A DNA stretch of 64,000 nt from Undaria pinnatifida (lineage: Eukaryota > Sar > Phaeophyceae > Laminariales > Alariaceae): contig JABAKD010000013.1 of NCBI GenBank assembly GCA_012845835.1, forward strand, positions 13,384,348 through 13,448,347, in the 5' to 3' direction. Shown here piece after piece: positions 63,761 through 64,000 of the stretch. Numbering within the stretch: position 1 is the stretch's first letter; each line of letters opens with the position of its first letter. The notes below the pieces were generated by a model. It was not told the origin of the DNA. It made no database searches and saw only the letters and a program-made list of their open reading frames with translations. A program made the position numbers and the translations under genes.

Positions 63761-64000
63761 CTGAGTTATATTTTGACAGCATGTTATAGCATAATAATCA
63801 GTCCAAAATTACATTTGTCGCGCCAAGTTTTTCAGGTACGCTGTAAACGTGATGGCCTTTTGTCAATGCCGCTTCGTTGGTGGGTACAAAGGATTCAACG
63901 TAATCAGGGCTGACAAATATTTGGCCAATAGCTCACTGTAATCAGTCTTGAAAACTAAAGTTTGCCAGGGATGTTCAGGGTGCGCTGCCGTGTGGTGGCA

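Overview
This window looks like nuclear DNA of an intron-rich eukaryote, most likely a stramenopile and probably a brown alga. The evidence is spliced genes with short exons (about 90-600 nt) and introns often over 1 kb, a fungal-type Zn2Cys6 regulator (known in fungi and stramenopiles), a large filamin-repeat/PA14 surface-type protein, and dense small inverted-repeat (MITE-like) elements with few long ORFs. The lineage is inference; no rRNA, tRNA or organelle marker was seen.

Layout. (1) 1-17.6 kb: no gene I can defend. It holds a 60-bp tandem repeat, a 112-bp tandem repeat, several MITE-like families (called A, B, D and E here), some nested in each other, and unrecognised or decayed ORFs. 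(2) 17.8-23.6 kb, plus strand: a Zn2Cys6 transcription factor in six recognised exons with matching splice phases, 885 codons visible; its first coding exon is not identified. (3) 23.65-30.25 kb: intergenic DNA between two convergent genes. (4) 30.25 kb to the right edge, minus strand: the 3' part of a very large gene. I traced 23 exons that join in one frame for 1588 codons to a stop; the 5' end lies beyond the window. The protein is a chain of about eight filamin-type Ig repeats, three of which carry a PA14 domain at the same place in the repeat.

Themes. The introns contain decayed tandem copies of neighbouring exons, several satellites, pentanucleotide arrays and MITEs. The most notable observation is intron 5 of the transcription factor: it equals, to the base, one MITE (family D) plus its 4-bp target duplication AGGT, so that the duplicated target supplies both the GT donor and the AG acceptor. 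A second copy of the same family has a clear 4-bp duplication (CACA). This looks like intron gain by transposon insertion (an introner-like element).

The two genes have no evident functional link: one encodes a nuclear regulator, the other a probably secreted, N-glycosylated, possibly carbohydrate-binding adhesion or wall protein. Exon coordinates were read by eye from splice signals, phase and domain fit; no alignment or transcript data were available.
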